A stretch of 64,000 nucleotides of DNA from Bradyrhizobium sp. JYMT SZCCT0428 (GCF_018131075.1 NZ_JAFCLS010000007.1:62001-126000); one strand, 5' to 3'; positions 11,212-20,014 are shown, counted from the first letter of the stretch. Numbers and translations: made by a program. The notes: a model not told the origin generated them from the letters alone.

Positions 11212-12189
11212 TCAGGTCTTCTGTTCGGTGAACACCGGCGCAAAATATTTCCATTCCTCGAAAAACGCCGCAGGCAGCTTGTACGGCTGGCATTCGATGA
11301 TCGCGCGCAACGCGCTCTCCTGATAGACGCGCAGATACGGCGTTCCCGGCGTTCCTTCCGGAACCGGCATTCCCTCGAGCGTACCGTCGCGCTTCAGGCG
11401 GATCGCAAACGCCGCTTCCGGCTTCTGCGACTCGATGCCGCCATAAGGTTTCTTCCAGCAACGCTCGACCTGCTGCTTGAACATCGATCCCCAGGTCGCG
11501 GAGTTGTCTGCGGCGGTGCCCTTGGCGGTGCCCAGGGCGGCATTCGAATTCAAGGTGTCGCCGGTCGCGGCCCTTCGCGACGGGTCCCGCTTGTCGAGCA
11601 GCGCCGCGATACTGACCAACGGATCTTCCGACTTGGGCTTCGCGTCCGCTTTGGCCTTCGCCTCGGCTTCGGCCTTGGCTTTTGCCTCGGCCTTTGCCTT
11701 CGCTTCCGCCTTGGCTTTTGCCCTCGCCTCGGCCTTGGCCTTTGCTTCCGCCTCTGCGTTCGCCTTCATCATCTCTTCAGCGATCGGATCGACCTTCGGC
11801 GGATCGGGCTTCTTCTCCGGCTTCGGCTCTTCCTTCGCCTTCTCGGCAACCTTCGGCGGGTCCGGCTTTTTCTCGACCGGCTTCTCTTCCGCCTTCGGCG
11901 GCGCCATTTCGGTGACCACGGGCGCCTTCTCGGTCACCTTGCCGACCGCGTCTTCGAGCGGCTTGGCCTCGGCAACCTTGTCCACCAGCGGCTTCGGGTT
12001 TTCCTTCTTGCCGGTCTTGGTCCCGGCCATGACCTTGGCGAGCTGGTCGGGCGAAATGACATCGACGGCGACCGATTCCTCCGGCGTCATTTCGTAAGCC
12101 TTGGTCGAGAACGACACCAGTCCGTACCCCAGCACGAGGACGTGCAGGGCGACCGACGCAGCCAGTGTCTTGTCGATCTTGAGCTTCAC
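11212..12189 (-). CDS. tolA: Tol-Pal energy-transducing protein TolA
   Basis: TolA spans the periplasm and transmits proton-motive force from TolQR to Pal/TolB. One N-terminal membrane segment (about residues 9-28) is followed by a long Lys/Pro/Glu/Ala-rich helix, with dense AKAEAKAK-type repeats around residues 165-215, and a C-terminal TonB/TolA fold containing FKQQVERCWKKPYGG and the paired VYQESALRAI helix. It has 325 residues. It sits between tolR (83 bp upstream) and tolB on the same strand. The low-complexity coil rules out precise residue-level family comparison by eye, but domain order and context are decisive. Confidence 0.95.
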   Translation of the reverse strand: MKLKIDKTLAASVALHVLVLGYGLVSFSTKAYEMTPEESVAVDVISPDQLAKVMAGTKTGKKENPKPLVDKVAEAKPLEDAVGKVTEKAPVVTEMAPPKAEEKPVEKKPDPPKVAEKAKEEPKPEKKPDPPKVDPIAEEMMKANAEAEAKAKAEARAKAKAEAKAKAEAKAKAEAEAKAKADAKPKSEDPLVSIAALLDKRDPSRRAATGDTLNSNAALGTAKGTAADNSATWGSMFKQQVERCWKKPYGGIESQKPEAAFAIRLKRDGTLEGMPVPEGTPGTPYLRVYQESALRAIIECQPYKLPAAFFEEWKYFAPVFTEQKT

Positions 12190-12272
12190 TTAAGTCTTTC
12201 CGCTCCGCTCACGTAATTTTTTCCGCTCCGCTCGCGCACTTCAGCTTCCACCCCGCGCGAAAACGCTGCCGC

Positions 12273-12746
<474 letters not shown>

Positions 12747-12798
12747 GATCGGATGCCCACAATGCTCACGATTGACCGCTCCTCACGCCGTTTATCCG

Positions 12799-12847
12799 GG
12801 GCATGATCTGGTCCGAAAACCGGTTTCCACTTTTCGGGATCATGCCC
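12799..12847. repeat. REP-like palindromic element at the tolQ/tolR junction
   Basis: The terminal arms GGGCATGATC and GATCATGCCC (12799-12808, 12838-12847) enclose a core resembling CGGTTTCCACTTTTC. It is the same family as the copies at 13645-13690, 13708-13752 and 31707-31751. The tolQ stop codon (12840-12842) is part of the right arm. Confidence 0.85.
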
Positions 12848-13613
12848 GCTCGTCGATCTGGCGCGACAGGATCGCTGAAAATTCGTCGGCGAACCCCTCC
12901 AGCCGTTGGGCCTGCCGGTTCACCTCGGAAATGAACTTATTGTAGAAAATAGTCGCCGGAATGGCAGCGATAAGGCCGATCGCGGTGGCAAACAGCGCCT
13001 CCGCGATACCAGGCGCCACCACCGCCAGCGAGGTGTTCTTCGAGGCCGCGATCGACTGGAAGCTCGACATGATGCCCCAGACGGTTCCGAACAGGCCGAC
13101 GAACGGCCCGGCCGAACCGACGGTGGCCAGCACCAGGAGCCGCCGTTCCAGCCGCTCGACTTCCCGGGCGATTGAGACGTTCATCACCTTCTCGATCCGC
13201 ATCTGCAGGCCGGCAAAGGACCGGGTCTGGCTCTCGAACGAACGTTTCCATTCGCGCATCGCCGCGACAAAGCACGCTGCCATGGATTGCGTCGGCTTGG
13301 CGGAGAGCGAGCGGTAAAGCTCCTCGATCGATTGCCCGGACCAGAACGCTTGTTCGAAACGGTCCATCGCGCGCTTGGTCCGCGCATAGAGAAAGATCTT
13401 GTCGATGGCGATCGCCCAGACCCAGACCGAACAGGCGAGCAGCCCCATCATCACTGATTTGACGACCCAGTGCGCCTGCAGGAACAGCGAAATCAGCGAC
13501 ACGTCTGACGCGGCCAGCGACAGCGATTGCGTTTCGACCTGTTGGGCGCTGGCGGACGAAGCCGTTGCCAGAAGGCAGGCTAGCGTCACGAACTGCAGGA
13601 ATCTCCGGATCAC
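12840..13613 (-). CDS. tolQ: Tol-Pal proton channel subunit TolQ (MotA/ExbB family)
   Basis: TolQ is the three-helix inner-membrane subunit of the proton-driven Tol motor. The start is taken as GTG at 13613 (VIRRFLQFVTLACLL), preceded by GAGAGGA at suitable spacing; the open frame further upstream runs into repeats. Membrane segments fall around VKSVMMGLLACSVWVWAIAI, LLVLATVGSAGPFVGLFGTV and IAEALFATAIGLIAAIPATI, with the conserved GTVWGIM loop. The extra N-terminal hydrophobic segment looks signal-peptide-like (ATASSASAQQ). The stop codon is provided by a palindromic repeat. Upstream one would expect ybgC, but an accessory region begins here instead. Confidence 0.95.
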   Translation of the reverse strand: MIRRFLQFVTLACLLATASSASAQQVETQSLSLAASDVSLISLFLQAHWVVKSVMMGLLACSVWVWAIAIDKIFLYARTKRAMDRFEQAFWSGQSIEELYRSLSAKPTQSMAACFVAAMREWKRSFESQTRSFAGLQMRIEKVMNVSIAREVERLERRLLVLATVGSAGPFVGLFGTVWGIMSSFQSIAASKNTSLAVVAPGIAEALFATAIGLIAAIPATIFYNKFISEVNRQAQRLEGFADEFSAILSRQIDERA

Positions 13614-13644
13614 CAGATCATATCCTCTCAATGCTCTCGTTTGG

Positions 13645-13690
13645 GCATGATCCTCATCGGAAAACCGGTTTCCACTTTTCCGGATCATGC
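13645..13690. repeat. REP-like palindromic element upstream of tolQ (copy 1)
   Basis: GCATGATC and GATCATGC ends surround a core with CGGAAAACCGGTTTCCAC. It lies 32 bases upstream of the tolQ start, so it falls in the tolQ leader or promoter region. Confidence 0.85.
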
Positions 13691-13707
13691 TCTGTCTCTT
13701 GTTTGGC

Positions 13708-13752
13708 GCATGATCTTTTCGGAAAACCGTTACCCACTTTTCCGGATCATGC
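13708..13752. repeat. REP-like palindromic element upstream of tolQ (copy 2)
   Basis: A second tandem copy of the same element, separated from copy 1 by 17 bases, with the same GCATGATC/GATCATGC ends and a slightly changed core (CCGTTACCCAC). Confidence 0.85.
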
Positions 13753-14107
13753 TCCTTCCCAAATTCCTCCGGGAGCGACTGGCTGCCCGTTCCACAGCCG
13801 CGCATCGGGCGCGGCGAAAAATGCGCCAGCGCGAGAGCCTCATTGGTGTCGCATGGGGGGCCCGTCCAAAGCCGGGTCCTGCTTCCCCTGCCAACGTGTC
13901 AAAACGAGGGCTATCCGCGCGTCTTTACGTCCCTAACCAGACGCTAATCTTGGTTAATGCGAGGTTACCAAAGGAGATTTTGACGGCCGGAAATCAAGGC
14001 AGGCCGGGCGGTTACGGGGGGCTGGAACCGGAGTTCCCGAGGGCGTCCCGGCCTAACCGCCATCCCCGGACGTTTGGATTCACTGGGGTGGGCGCGCCCT
14101 CTCCACG

Positions 14108-14182
14108 TCATTGCGAGCGCAGCGAAGCAATCCATACCTAAACACCGGGATAGAATGGATTGCTTCGCTTCGCTCGCAATGA
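14108..14182. repeat. Inverted repeat in the tolQ-cysE gap
   Basis: Arms of 28 bases at 14108-14135 and 14155-14182 are reverse complements with a single mismatch, separated by 19 bases. It lies within the gene-free stretch 13753-14787, in which no convincing coding region was found on either strand. Confidence 0.85.
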
Positions 14183-14251
14183 CCGTTGATACAGTTTCGC
14201 GATCTCGCGACGCATTGCGCCCGAGCTTTGCCAGAAAACCTTGCCCCCGAA

Positions 14252-14600
14252 ATGAGAGGGCGCAGGGAAGACCGGGTGCGCGCTGCACCCGCGGTCCCGT
14301 GTGCGGTTTGCACTAAAAAGGCTGCACACGAGCATACAGGGCAGCGGAGAACACCCGGCCTTCCCTGCGCAATGGCTTTACGGCTTATGCCGTGATCTCC
14401 CCGGAGACGAGTTCTTGGTTGACTCCGTCGCTGCCGGTTCAGCTCGCGCTTCTCCGGCAACTTGACGCCGGCAACGGGCGCCAGGACCACACGGTTTTGC
14501 CGTACGCTTAGTCCACGCCATCGTCTCAGCGTAAACCAGCGTCCACCGCAACCCGCCCAACGTCCGTGACGACGGCCGACGCCCTTCTGAGTAGGACGGG
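14252..14600. other. Gene-free, structured repeat-like segment
   Basis: No convincing gene covers this segment. It contains a long-range pairing of 19 bases (14260-14278 with 14352-14370, one G-U type mismatch) enclosing a 7-bp hairpin (14298-14304 with 14334-14340). Its look recalls long interspersed non-coding elements seen in many copies in Bradyrhizobium genomes, but this is from memory. Orientation and function are unknown. Confidence 0.5.
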
Positions 14601-14787
14601 ATGGCCAAAGATATGCACCCGATTTTACTTCTGGTAAACAGAAATATTTTTGATTCTTGGGCTTGACATGATTTCCGTAAATCGGAACTGATTTGCCCGT
14701 CGGGTTGATTTGTCGCAGTCTCTGCACGAGATCGTGCTTGCGCGAGGCGCGACGCAGTTCCCAGCGCGTACCTGCGCCACACTTTGC

Positions 14788-15564
14788 TCAGGCGGAAATC
14801 TTCGACTGCGGGCAGTTTGTCAATCGCACCGGCATGCCGACGGCGGTACATCCGGCCGGCACGTCTTGCTCGATGAGCGCGCCGGCGCCGATCTTGGCGA
14901 AGTCGCCGATGCTGACGTCACCCAAAATCGTGGCGCCGGTGCTGAGCAGCACGCCGCGGCCGATCCGGGGCGCGCGGCCCGGCATTGCCTGTTTGCGGCC
15001 GATGGTGACATTTTGCAGGATCGTCACCTCGTCGCCGATGACAGCGAAGGCGCCGACGATGATGCCGGTCGCGTGATCGAGAAACACCGAGGTGCCGATC
15101 GAGGCGGAGGGGTGAATGCTGACTTGCAGGGAATCCGACGACAGGCTTTGCAGCAACAAGGCGAGGTCGGTTCGCTGGTGACGCCAGAGCCAGTTGGACA
15201 CGCGCCAGGCCTGCAGCGCGACGTAGCCTTTGAAGTTGAGCAGCGGCGGCAGCAGCCCTTTGGTCGCAGGATCGTGAACGGCAATGCTTTGCAGATCGAG
15301 GCTTGCCGCGTCGATCAAATCAGGCGCGGCGTGAAAGGCCTCGCCGGCAATGCGGGCGAACAATTCGCGGTCAGCCGCGCGCTTGCCGAGCCGTTCGCCG
15401 ATCTGATGGGCGAGCGCGCGACCGAAATCGGCATGATCGAGGATCGCCGATGACAGCGAGGCGCCGAACAGCGGATCGTTGGCGAGGACGCTTTCGGCCT
15501 CGCGGCGAACGGATCGCCAAAGCTGGTCGACGGGTGCAATTGCGCTCTGGATCATCGCCATCAC
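14788..15564 (-). CDS. Serine O-acetyltransferase-like protein (CysE family)
   Basis: CysE-type enzymes acetylate L-serine from acetyl-CoA, the first step of cysteine synthesis. The N-terminal helical domain (WRSVRREAESVLANDPLFG) and left-handed beta-helix hexapeptide repeats (SIHPSASIGTSVFLDHATG, then IGDEVTILQNVTIG) follow the family plan, including the catalytic-region DHATG histidine. However, the usual glycine-rich GGTGK loop after VTLG is replaced by GRKQAMPG. This suggests a divergent paralogue or altered acceptor use. At 258 residues it is family-sized. It is divergently separated from the Tol block by about 1.1 kb of repeats. Confidence 0.8.
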   Translation of the reverse strand: MMAMIQSAIAPVDQLWRSVRREAESVLANDPLFGASLSSAILDHADFGRALAHQIGERLGKRAADRELFARIAGEAFHAAPDLIDAASLDLQSIAVHDPATKGLLPPLLNFKGYVALQAWRVSNWLWRHQRTDLALLLQSLSSDSLQVSIHPSASIGTSVFLDHATGIIVGAFAVIGDEVTILQNVTIGRKQAMPGRAPRIGRGVLLSTGATILGDVSIGDFAKIGAGALIEQDVPAGCTAVGMPVRLTNCPQSKISA

Positions 15565-15650
15565 CTCGGGTGCGCCGGCCCGAGATATAGGTCGTCCGGG
15601 GGACTTCGCCAGCGCAAGCAGCCCACCAACAGCAACCCGTCCACGAAACG

Positions 15651-16544
15651 TCAGGACTGTTCAAAGGCAGCCCATGCCGACTCGGCCGCCTGGCTCTGCC
15701 GCGCGACGGGGCGGAAAAGACGAATTTCGATAGGGATCTGCAAATCCGCAGCGCCCGCTTCAACCAGCCGTCCGGCAGAAATGTCCTCTTCGGCCAAGGT
15801 CCGCGGCAGCCATGCCACGCCGTCTCCAGCGCGCGCCATCGAAAGCAGGGTCGCGGCCAGATGGGACGTAAAGATCGTTTCGAGCGCAAAGGCTCGATCT
15901 TTCGTTCCCCATTGGGCGGCCACGATGCGTCCCAATCCCGACTGCGCACTATAGGCGAGGTATTTGACCGGCTTGCCGCCGCGAAGCCGCCAGTGCGGAG
16001 CGCCATTTTGGCCGGGCGCGCTGAGCGGAACGAGCGTATCGGATCCGACCAGGATGCTCCTGAACTGGCGGGACTCCAGCCGGCTGCTCATTTGCGGGTG
16101 GTGGTGGCAAAGCAGAAACTGCGCATCGCCGCGCAGCATCATCTGCTCGCACGCCTGCATGCTGTCGGAAATCAGGTTGAGATTCCCAAGCGCCAGCACC
16201 CTTTCATTGCCGCGAACCCACTTTGGAAAAAACGTGAAGGAGAGCGCGTGCGTCGCCGCGATCGACAGGAGCCTTGCACCGCGGCCGGAAACTTCCAGCG
16301 TATCGCGGCGCAATTGATGCACCGCGCGGGTCAGCATCTCCGCCTGATTGTGGAAATGTTCGCCCGCCGGGGTCAGCGCGACGCCATGCGTCGTGCGGGT
16401 GAACAAGTCAGCGCCGACCCAGCTTTCGAGCGCGCGAATCCTGCGGCTGAAGGCCGGCTGGGTGACGTGGCGCGCCTCGGCCGCCCTCGAGAAGTTCAGG
16501 GTTTCGGCGAGCGCCAGATAGTCCTCGAACCAGATCAGCTCCAT
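15651..16544 (-). CDS. LysR-family transcriptional regulator, probably of tarD
   Basis: The N-terminal winged helix-turn-helix is clear (FEDYLALAETLNFSRAAEARH, then TQPAFSRRIRALESWVGADLF at about residues 6-50), followed by a periplasmic-binding-protein-like effector domain. The length of 297 residues is typical. It is transcribed divergently from the D-tartrate dehydratase gene with a 148-bp shared region, the usual arrangement for a LysR activator of its neighbour. Tartrate or a dehydration product as effector is an inference. Confidence 0.93.
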   Translation of the reverse strand: MELIWFEDYLALAETLNFSRAAEARHVTQPAFSRRIRALESWVGADLFTRTTHGVALTPAGEHFHNQAEMLTRAVHQLRRDTLEVSGRGARLLSIAATHALSFTFFPKWVRGNERVLALGNLNLISDSMQACEQMMLRGDAQFLLCHHHPQMSSRLESRQFRSILVGSDTLVPLSAPGQNGAPHWRLRGGKPVKYLAYSAQSGLGRIVAAQWGTKDRAFALETIFTSHLAATLLSMARAGDGVAWLPRTLAEEDISAGRLVEAGAADLQIPIEIRLFRPVARQSQAAESAWAAFEQS

Positions 16545-16692
16545 TGGTAATGCCGTATCAACATAACCAGTTCAGGCAATAGCATTGGCGTTGAAGCAAA
16601 TCCAGCCTTAGTGGTCATTCCGAACAGGCTTGCTGCTGTCGCTATCGGCATGACCAGCGCCTCCAAGCAATGGCCGATGGAAGGAAAACATC
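16545..16692. promoter_or_regulatory. Divergent LysR-tarD control region
   Basis: This 148-bp gap separates the two start codons and should hold both promoters and the LysR binding sites. A TTCA-N17-TGAA arrangement is visible around 16572-16596. No single site could be assigned with confidence. Confidence 0.45.
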
Positions 16693-17856
16693 ATGCGTAT
16701 CGTCGACGTCGTCGAAATCACCAAGCCGATCGCCTCTCCGATCCGCAACGCCTATATCGACTTCTCGAAAATGACGGCGAGCCTCGTCGCCGTGGTGACT
16801 GACGTCATGCGCGACGGTCGCCGCGTCGTCGGATACGGCTTCAACTCCAATGGCCGCTATGGCCAGGGCGGCCTGATTCGGGAACGTTTCCGCAATCGCA
16901 TCGTCGAGGCCGAGCCTGCGAGCCTGCTCGACGACGCCGGCACCAACCTCGATCCGCATCGGATCTGGGCGGCGATGATGTCCAATGAAAAGCCGGGCGG
17001 GCATGGCGAGCGCTCGGTAGCGGTGGGCACGCTCGACATGGCGGTCTGGGACGCCGTCGCGAAGATCGCCGGCAAGCCGCTGTTCCGCCTTCTCGCCGAA
17101 AAGAAGGGCCGTGAGGCCAATCCCCGTGTCTTCGTTTACGCCGCGGGCGGCTATTATTATCCGGGCAAGGACAATTCGGCGCTGCAAGCGGAGATGCGCG
17201 GCTATCTCAACCGCGGCTACAACGTGGTGAAGATGAAGATCGGCGGCGCGTCGATCGACGAGGACCGCGGACGGATCGAAGCCGTGTTGAAGGAGATTGG
17301 TTCGGAAGCGCGGCTTGCCGTCGACGCCAACGGACGCTTCGATCTCGAAACCGGGATCGCTTACGCGAAGATGCTGCGCGACTACAAGCTGTTCTGGTAC
17401 GAGGAGATCGGCGACCCGCTCGACTACGCGCTACAAGCCGCCATGTCGGAATTCTATCCGGGTCCGATGGCGACCGGCGAAAATCTCTTCTCGCACCAGG
17501 ACGCGCGCAATCTGCTCCGCTATGGCGGCATGCGGCCGGATCGCGACTGGCTGCAGTTCGATTGCGCGCTGTCGTACGGGCTTGTCGAATATCTGCGGAC
17601 GCTCGATGTCCTGGCACAGCATGGCTGGTCGCCGTCGCGCTGCATCCCCCATGGCGGGCACCAGATGTCGCTGAACATCGCGGCAGGTCTCGGCCTCGGC
17701 GGCAATGAGAGCTATCCGGACCTCTTTCAACCGTATGGCGGCTTTCCCGACTCCGTTCGCGTCCAGGACGGCCACATCGTCATGCCCGACCTTCCCGGCA
17801 TCGGCTTTGAGGGAAAATCCGACCTGATCAAGGTGATGCGCGAACTGGCTGAATAG
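16693..17856 (+). CDS. tarD: D(-)-tartrate dehydratase (enolase superfamily)
   Basis: The sequence closely follows the structurally characterised Bradyrhizobium D-tartrate dehydratase, which converts D-tartrate to oxaloacetate with Mg2+. Superfamily residues are in place: KMK at 180-182 (base lysine 182), metal ligands Asp211, Glu237 and Glu263, and the catalytic HGGH starting at His320. This is the same pattern as the known enzyme, offset by two residues. N-terminal specificity features (YIDFSKMTASLVAVV, GYGFNSNGRYGQGG) and the C-terminal NESYPDLFQPYGGFPD are also retained. The 387-residue length is normal. The divergent LysR gene is the likely regulator. Confidence 0.93.
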   Translation: MRIVDVVEITKPIASPIRNAYIDFSKMTASLVAVVTDVMRDGRRVVGYGFNSNGRYGQGGLIRERFRNRIVEAEPASLLDDAGTNLDPHRIWAAMMSNEKPGGHGERSVAVGTLDMAVWDAVAKIAGKPLFRLLAEKKGREANPRVFVYAAGGYYYPGKDNSALQAEMRGYLNRGYNVVKMKIGGASIDEDRGRIEAVLKEIGSEARLAVDANGRFDLETGIAYAKMLRDYKLFWYEEIGDPLDYALQAAMSEFYPGPMATGENLFSHQDARNLLRYGGMRPDRDWLQFDCALSYGLVEYLRTLDVLAQHGWSPSRCIPHGGHQMSLNIAAGLGLGGNESYPDLFQPYGGFPDSVRVQDGHIVMPDLPGIGFEGKSDLIKVMRELAE

Positions 17857-17875
17857 CGGAACGCAGTTTCACGCA

Positions 17876-17918
17876 CAAAAAAGCAAACCGCCCGTCTGTG
17901 CTGATCACAAACGGGCGG
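17876..17918 (-). terminator. Terminator between tarD and the DUF2852 gene
   Basis: An 8-bp stem (17888-17895 with 17911-17918) is followed on the minus strand by TTTGC and a run of T. It lies downstream of both convergent genes and best serves the minus-strand gene; it may also act for tarD. Confidence 0.7.
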
Positions 17919-17980
17919 CTCGTTAGCCTTCAGGCGCTATGGGGGCACATCGCCCGAGGCGTTAGCTCACGACTTGAAGT

Positions 17981-18466
17981 TCAGCTTTGCGGCTGATCGT
18001 TCGGCGGGGTCGGACGCGGCTTGTGCTGCGCCATGAACTGGTCGAACTCTTCCTTGTCCTTGGCGTGACGCAGGCGATCGAGGAAGTCGCGGAATTCGAC
18101 CTGCTCTTCCTCAAGGCGCCGCAACGTTTCGGTGCGGTATTCGTCGAAGGCGCGGTTGCCGCTCGAGGGCGGGCCGAAACCACCGAAGCCGAAACCACGG
18201 CGCTCCATGCGGCCGCGCATCCGGTCCATCTTGTACTGCATCCGCTCCATCTTGTTCTGCCAGCGATCCTGGTGACTCCAGCAACCCATTTTTCTGCTCC
18301 CGAGTGTGAAAAAGAGAAGGGCAAGCCCGATCGGCCACCAGATGATGAAGCCGAGGATGGTTACGGCGATCCAGCCAGGATGCCAGGGGCTATCCAGCAT
18401 ATGCGGGGGCCGACTGGTTTCTTCAGCGGGGCCGCGCCATCGATTGACATCTGCGGTGTAGGCCAT
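17981..18466 (-). CDS. DUF2852 family membrane protein
   Basis: This protein belongs to a small family of unknown function common in alphaproteobacteria. The ATG at 18466 (MAYTADVN) is preferred because GGAGAGGG lies just upstream. A hydrophobic segment (WIAVTILGFIIWWPIGLALL) spans the membrane once or as a hairpin. It is followed by a Met/Arg/Gly-rich region and a charged helical C terminus (RRLEEEQVEFRDFLDRL). A perfect 19-bp palindrome upstream (18501-18519) resembles the one over the neighbouring tetR start, which suggests repression by that TetR protein. Confidence 0.8.
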   Translation of the reverse strand: MAYTADVNRWRGPAEETSRPPHMLDSPWHPGWIAVTILGFIIWWPIGLALLFFTLGSRKMGCWSHQDRWQNKMERMQYKMDRMRGRMERRGFGFGGFGPPSSGNRAFDEYRTETLRRLEEEQVEFRDFLDRLRHAKDKEEFDQFMAQHKPRPTPPNDQPQS

Positions 18467-18500
18467 TTCCCTCTCCATGACGGCGATCACGCCGTTGTGA

Positions 18501-18519
18501 ATGTAAATAACATTTACAT
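18501..18519. promoter_or_regulatory. Palindromic operator upstream of the DUF2852 gene
   Basis: A perfect palindrome reads ATGTAAATAACATTTACAT. It shares ATGT(A/G)AA and TT(T/A)ACAT half-sites with the palindrome over the adjacent tetR start codon, so both are probably bound by the same TetR regulator. Confidence 0.75.
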
Positions 18520-18572
18520 ACCTAAACCATCCACGTTTTTTGTCAAGCGGGCGGCAAGCGGCGGCCGGTAAA

Positions 18573-19301
18573 TTATTTTGGAGAGCCCCAAGGACCGGCC
18601 GGCGGAACCGGCGGCGGGCCGGACGGCTTCTCGCTCGCCGGGTCCTTCGCGGCGGGCCTGCGATCGGTCGGGAAGCCGAGCCCGCGCAGATAAATCAGCA
18701 CTTCGGCTTCCAGCAGATCCTCGGCCGACATCGGCAGCTTGCGGCGCGCCGCATCGCCCCGCGCAAACAGCGACGCCACGCCGTGCGACATCGACCAGAT
18801 GTGCAGCGCCATCATCATCGCCGGCGGCCGCGGCATGCCCGGCGGCACCAGCGCGGCGAGACGCTCGGCTGCAGCCCTGATGACGGCGAAGGCGCGTTCG
18901 CTCGCCGCCTGCAATGTGGGGCTGAGGTCGACCGGAAGGCCGGATTCGAACATCGCCGAGTAGAACGCCGGCTCATCGCGCGCGAAGGCCAGATAGGCTT
19001 TGCCGAGCCGCTCGAACGCCGTGACGGTGTCAGGGCGGCCGTCGTCCCAGGCTTGCAGCAAGAGCGCCTCGAACTGCTCGAAGCCGCGCTGGGCGATCGA
19101 GGACAGCAATTCGTCGCGATCGCGAAAATGCCGATAAGGCGCCGCCGGGCTGACGCCGGCCATGCGCGCGGCGTCGGCAAAGGTGAAACCGGCCGCGCCC
19201 TTTTCGGCGATCAGCCCGAGCGCCGCCTGCAGCAATGCCTCTTTCAGATTGCCGTGATGATAGCCGCGCTCGGGGCGGCGGGGTTCCTTGCGCCAACTCA
19301 T
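18573..19301 (-). CDS. TetR/AcrR-family regulator
   Basis: The DNA-binding domain is at the N terminus (GNLKEALLQAALGLIAEKG, then FADAARMAGVSPAAPYRHF, about residues 18-66). The C-terminal ligand domain has the alternating pattern of the WHG-type TetR C-terminal family, and the last 35 residues are Pro-rich. The ATG at 19301 lies inside a 35-bp near-perfect palindrome, a strong indication of autorepression. The nearby DUF2852 gene, on the same strand downstream, carries a related operator, so the two genes form a small regulon. Ligand unknown. Confidence 0.92.
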   Translation of the reverse strand: MSWRKEPRRPERGYHHGNLKEALLQAALGLIAEKGAAGFTFADAARMAGVSPAAPYRHFRDRDELLSSIAQRGFEQFEALLLQAWDDGRPDTVTAFERLGKAYLAFARDEPAFYSAMFESGLPVDLSPTLQAASERAFAVIRAAAERLAALVPPGMPRPPAMMMALHIWSMSHGVASLFARGDAARRKLPMSAEDLLEAEVLIYLRGLGFPTDRRPAAKDPASEKPSGPPPVPPAGPWGSPK

Positions 19302-19326
19302 GTGAAAGGCTTTTACATGAGTTGGC
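19292..19326. promoter_or_regulatory. 35-bp palindrome covering the tetR start codon
   Basis: Positions 19292-19326 form an inverted repeat with one mismatched pair around centre 19309. The inner half-sites are CATGTGAAAG and CTTTTACATG. The tetR ATG (19299-19301, minus strand) and its next codons lie within one arm. Confidence 0.85.
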
Positions 19327-19467
19327 TATAAAGGTCACTTATTTTGCGCGTTCAGGAAGTGTTAACGGGCGGAAATGCGTAGGCGCACACTGCTCCACCG
19401 CCTCAAACGCTCGTCTGGGACCAAAAACGGAAGAGGAGCGAGCGCAGGCGGGAGAGGTTCCAGCGCC

Positions 19468-19893
19468 TCACCGCGCCTTGTTCGCATTTGCCTGCTGCAG
19501 TTCCTCAAACCCTTTGGCGGCTTGCTGCACCTCCTCCGACCAATCGGACATCTCCTGCACCTGGCGGATTTCGATGATCTCGTTCTCGGAAGCCGGGCAT
19601 TTCTTGGCCCAGGCGATCGCCTCCTCGCGCGACGCGACGTCGATCATCCAGTAGCCGCCAAGCACTTCCTTGGCCTCAGTGAACGGACCGTCGGTGACGA
19701 TGGGCTTGCCTGACGCAAACGACACCCGCGCGCCCATCGACGGCGGGTGCAACCCGTCGAGCGCGATCAGGACTCCGGCTTCACTCAGCGCCTCATTGTA
19801 TTTCATCATCGCCTTGACGCGCTCGGGATCGAGCTGCACATCCGGCGCCGCGGTCTCATAGCCCAGGGGGATCATCAGCATCATGAATCGCAT
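19468..19893 (-). CDS. YciI-family (DGPF) protein, paralogue 1
   Basis: A member of the YCII-related/DGPF family: small ferredoxin-like-fold proteins often found with ECF42 sigma factors; their biochemical role is mostly unknown. The diagnostic motif appears as VTDGPFTEAKEVLGGYW, and the N terminus MRFMMLMI is typical. It has 141 residues, with a helical C-terminal tail. It follows paralogue 2 on the same strand after a 121-bp gap filled with nested inverted repeats, so it is probably transcribed from the promoter at 20487-20513 by read-through. No separate sigma-type promoter was seen. Confidence 0.88.
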   Translation of the reverse strand: MRFMMLMIPLGYETAAPDVQLDPERVKAMMKYNEALSEAGVLIALDGLHPPSMGARVSFASGKPIVTDGPFTEAKEVLGGYWMIDVASREEAIAWAKKCPASENEIIEIRQVQEMSDWSEEVQQAAKGFEELQQANANKAR

Positions 19894-19920
19894 GGTGGGA
19901 ATTTCCTGTTTGGTTTGGGG

Positions 19921-20009
19921 TCATTCCGGGGCAGCCCGCAGGGCTGAACCCGGAATCTCGCGCAACAATCTCGGGATTCCGGGTTCGCGCTTCGCGCGCC
20001 CCGGAATGA
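19921..20009. repeat. Nested inverted repeats between YciI paralogues
   Basis: The outer arms at 19921-19932 and 19998-20009 are exact reverse complements. The inner arms at 19947-19960 and 19972-19985 pair with one mismatch. It may weaken transcription into the downstream yciI copy. Confidence 0.8.
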
Positions 20010-20014
20010 CAAAG

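Noticed and set aside
13965-14851. Several open frames in the tolQ-cysE gap
   Set aside because: They run through inverted repeats, lack start signals and encode Arg/Ser/Gly-rich, unrelated sequence.
19921-20009. Possible CRISPR-like repeat arrangement
   Set aside because: There are only two nested inverted pairs and no regular spacer pattern; it is an ordinary palindromic intergenic element.
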